DNA of 14,878 bases, taken from positions 1 to 14,878 of the forward strand of contig JAZQER010000025.1 of assembly GCA_045539095.1 (NCBI GenBank), read 5' to 3'. The notes beneath the pieces are model-generated. The model saw nothing but the letters and a program-made list of their open reading frames with translations. It made no database searches and was not told where the DNA came from. The stretch is from SFWF01 sp045539095 (lineage in GTDB: Bacteria; Bacillota; Clostridia; Oscillospirales; Acutalibacteraceae). This document shows, piece after piece, positions 14,757-14,878 of the stretch. Position numbers and translations under genes: made by a program. The first letter of the stretch is position 1, and every line of letters begins with the position of its first letter.

Positions 14757-14878
14757 ATGGAAACAAAAAAGATGACTGCGCTTGAAATAGGGGACAGGAT
14801 AAAACGCGGAGAAATATCCTCTTTAGAAGCTACTAAAGGGATAATAAATGAAATAAAAAAAATAGATGTTAATATTAA
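14757..14878 (+). CDS. gatA: Amidotransferase subunit GatA, N-terminus only (cut by window edge)
   Basis: The first 40 codons of an open frame run off the right edge. The translation METKKMTALEIGDRIKRGEISSLEATK matches the GatA N-terminus (the usual T-A-x-E-L-x-x-x-I-x-x-G-E-I-S-S-x-E pattern). GatA is the amidase subunit that releases ammonia from glutamine with a Ser-cisSer-Lys triad, which lies beyond the window. The ATG at 14757 is preceded by GTGAGG (14745-14750), which overlaps the gatC stop; the genes are eight bases apart. gatB probably follows, since gatCAB order is usual. Confidence 0.9.
   Translation, partial: METKKMTALEIGDRIKRGEISSLEATKGIINEIKKIDVNI

Noticed and set aside
1..14878. 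CRISPR array, phage, IS element, toxin-antitoxin, defence or biosynthetic cluster
   Set aside because: No direct-repeat arrays, transposase or recombinase motifs, or unknown multi-gene blocks were seen. Every sizeable coding region belongs to a known housekeeping or sporulation family.

Overview
The window is 14.9 kb of ordinary chromosome from a low-GC, endospore-forming member of the Clostridia. An Oscillospirales/Ruminococcaceae-type bacterium is my inference. The evidence is AT-rich DNA, strong AGGAGG-type ribosome binding sites, frequent TTG/GTG starts, AddAB instead of RecBCD, a T-box leader, a GatCAB amidotransferase, and four spore-related genes: a BofA-like protein, dipicolinate synthase A and B, and an alpha/beta SASP. 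I see no phage, IS element, CRISPR array, toxin-antitoxin pair or defence island.

Layout, left to right. (1) 1-985, + strand: the 3' part of an oxaloacetate decarboxylase alpha / pyruvate carboxylase B-type carboxyltransferase, cut by the window edge. (2) 994-1666, +: secG with its own promoter and terminator, then a small BofA-like membrane protein gene whose start codon lies directly behind a second hairpin and T-run. (3) 1674-8483, +: addB and addA, overlapping by 11 bp, ending in a bidirectional terminator. (4) 8482-11157, - strand: cca (tRNA nucleotidyltransferase), dpaA and dpaB, transcribed right to left; a 20-bp-stem terminator separates cca from dpaA and ends at the dpaA start codon. 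(5) 11177-12629, +: murC, divergent from cca and convergent with the next gene. (6) 12628-14062, -: a GT28 MGDG-synthase/UgtP-like diacylglycerol glycosyltransferase and an alpha/beta SASP gene, each with its own signals. (7) 14166-14878, +: a consensus promoter, a complete T-box riboswitch that appears to carry a GAC (Asp) specifier, gatC, and the start of gatA.

Functional links. DpaA and DpaB make dipicolinic acid for the spore core, SASP coats spore DNA, and BofA controls sigma-K activation in the mother cell. AddA and AddB form one nuclease-helicase. The T-box should couple amidotransferase expression to tRNA charging.

The points most worth a second look are the apparent Asp specifier of a gatCA T-box and the shared arrangement at bofA and dpaA. 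In both, an intrinsic-terminator-like hairpin holds the Shine-Dalgarno sequence in its 3' arm and its T-run touches the start codon. I found no wholly new multi-gene system.
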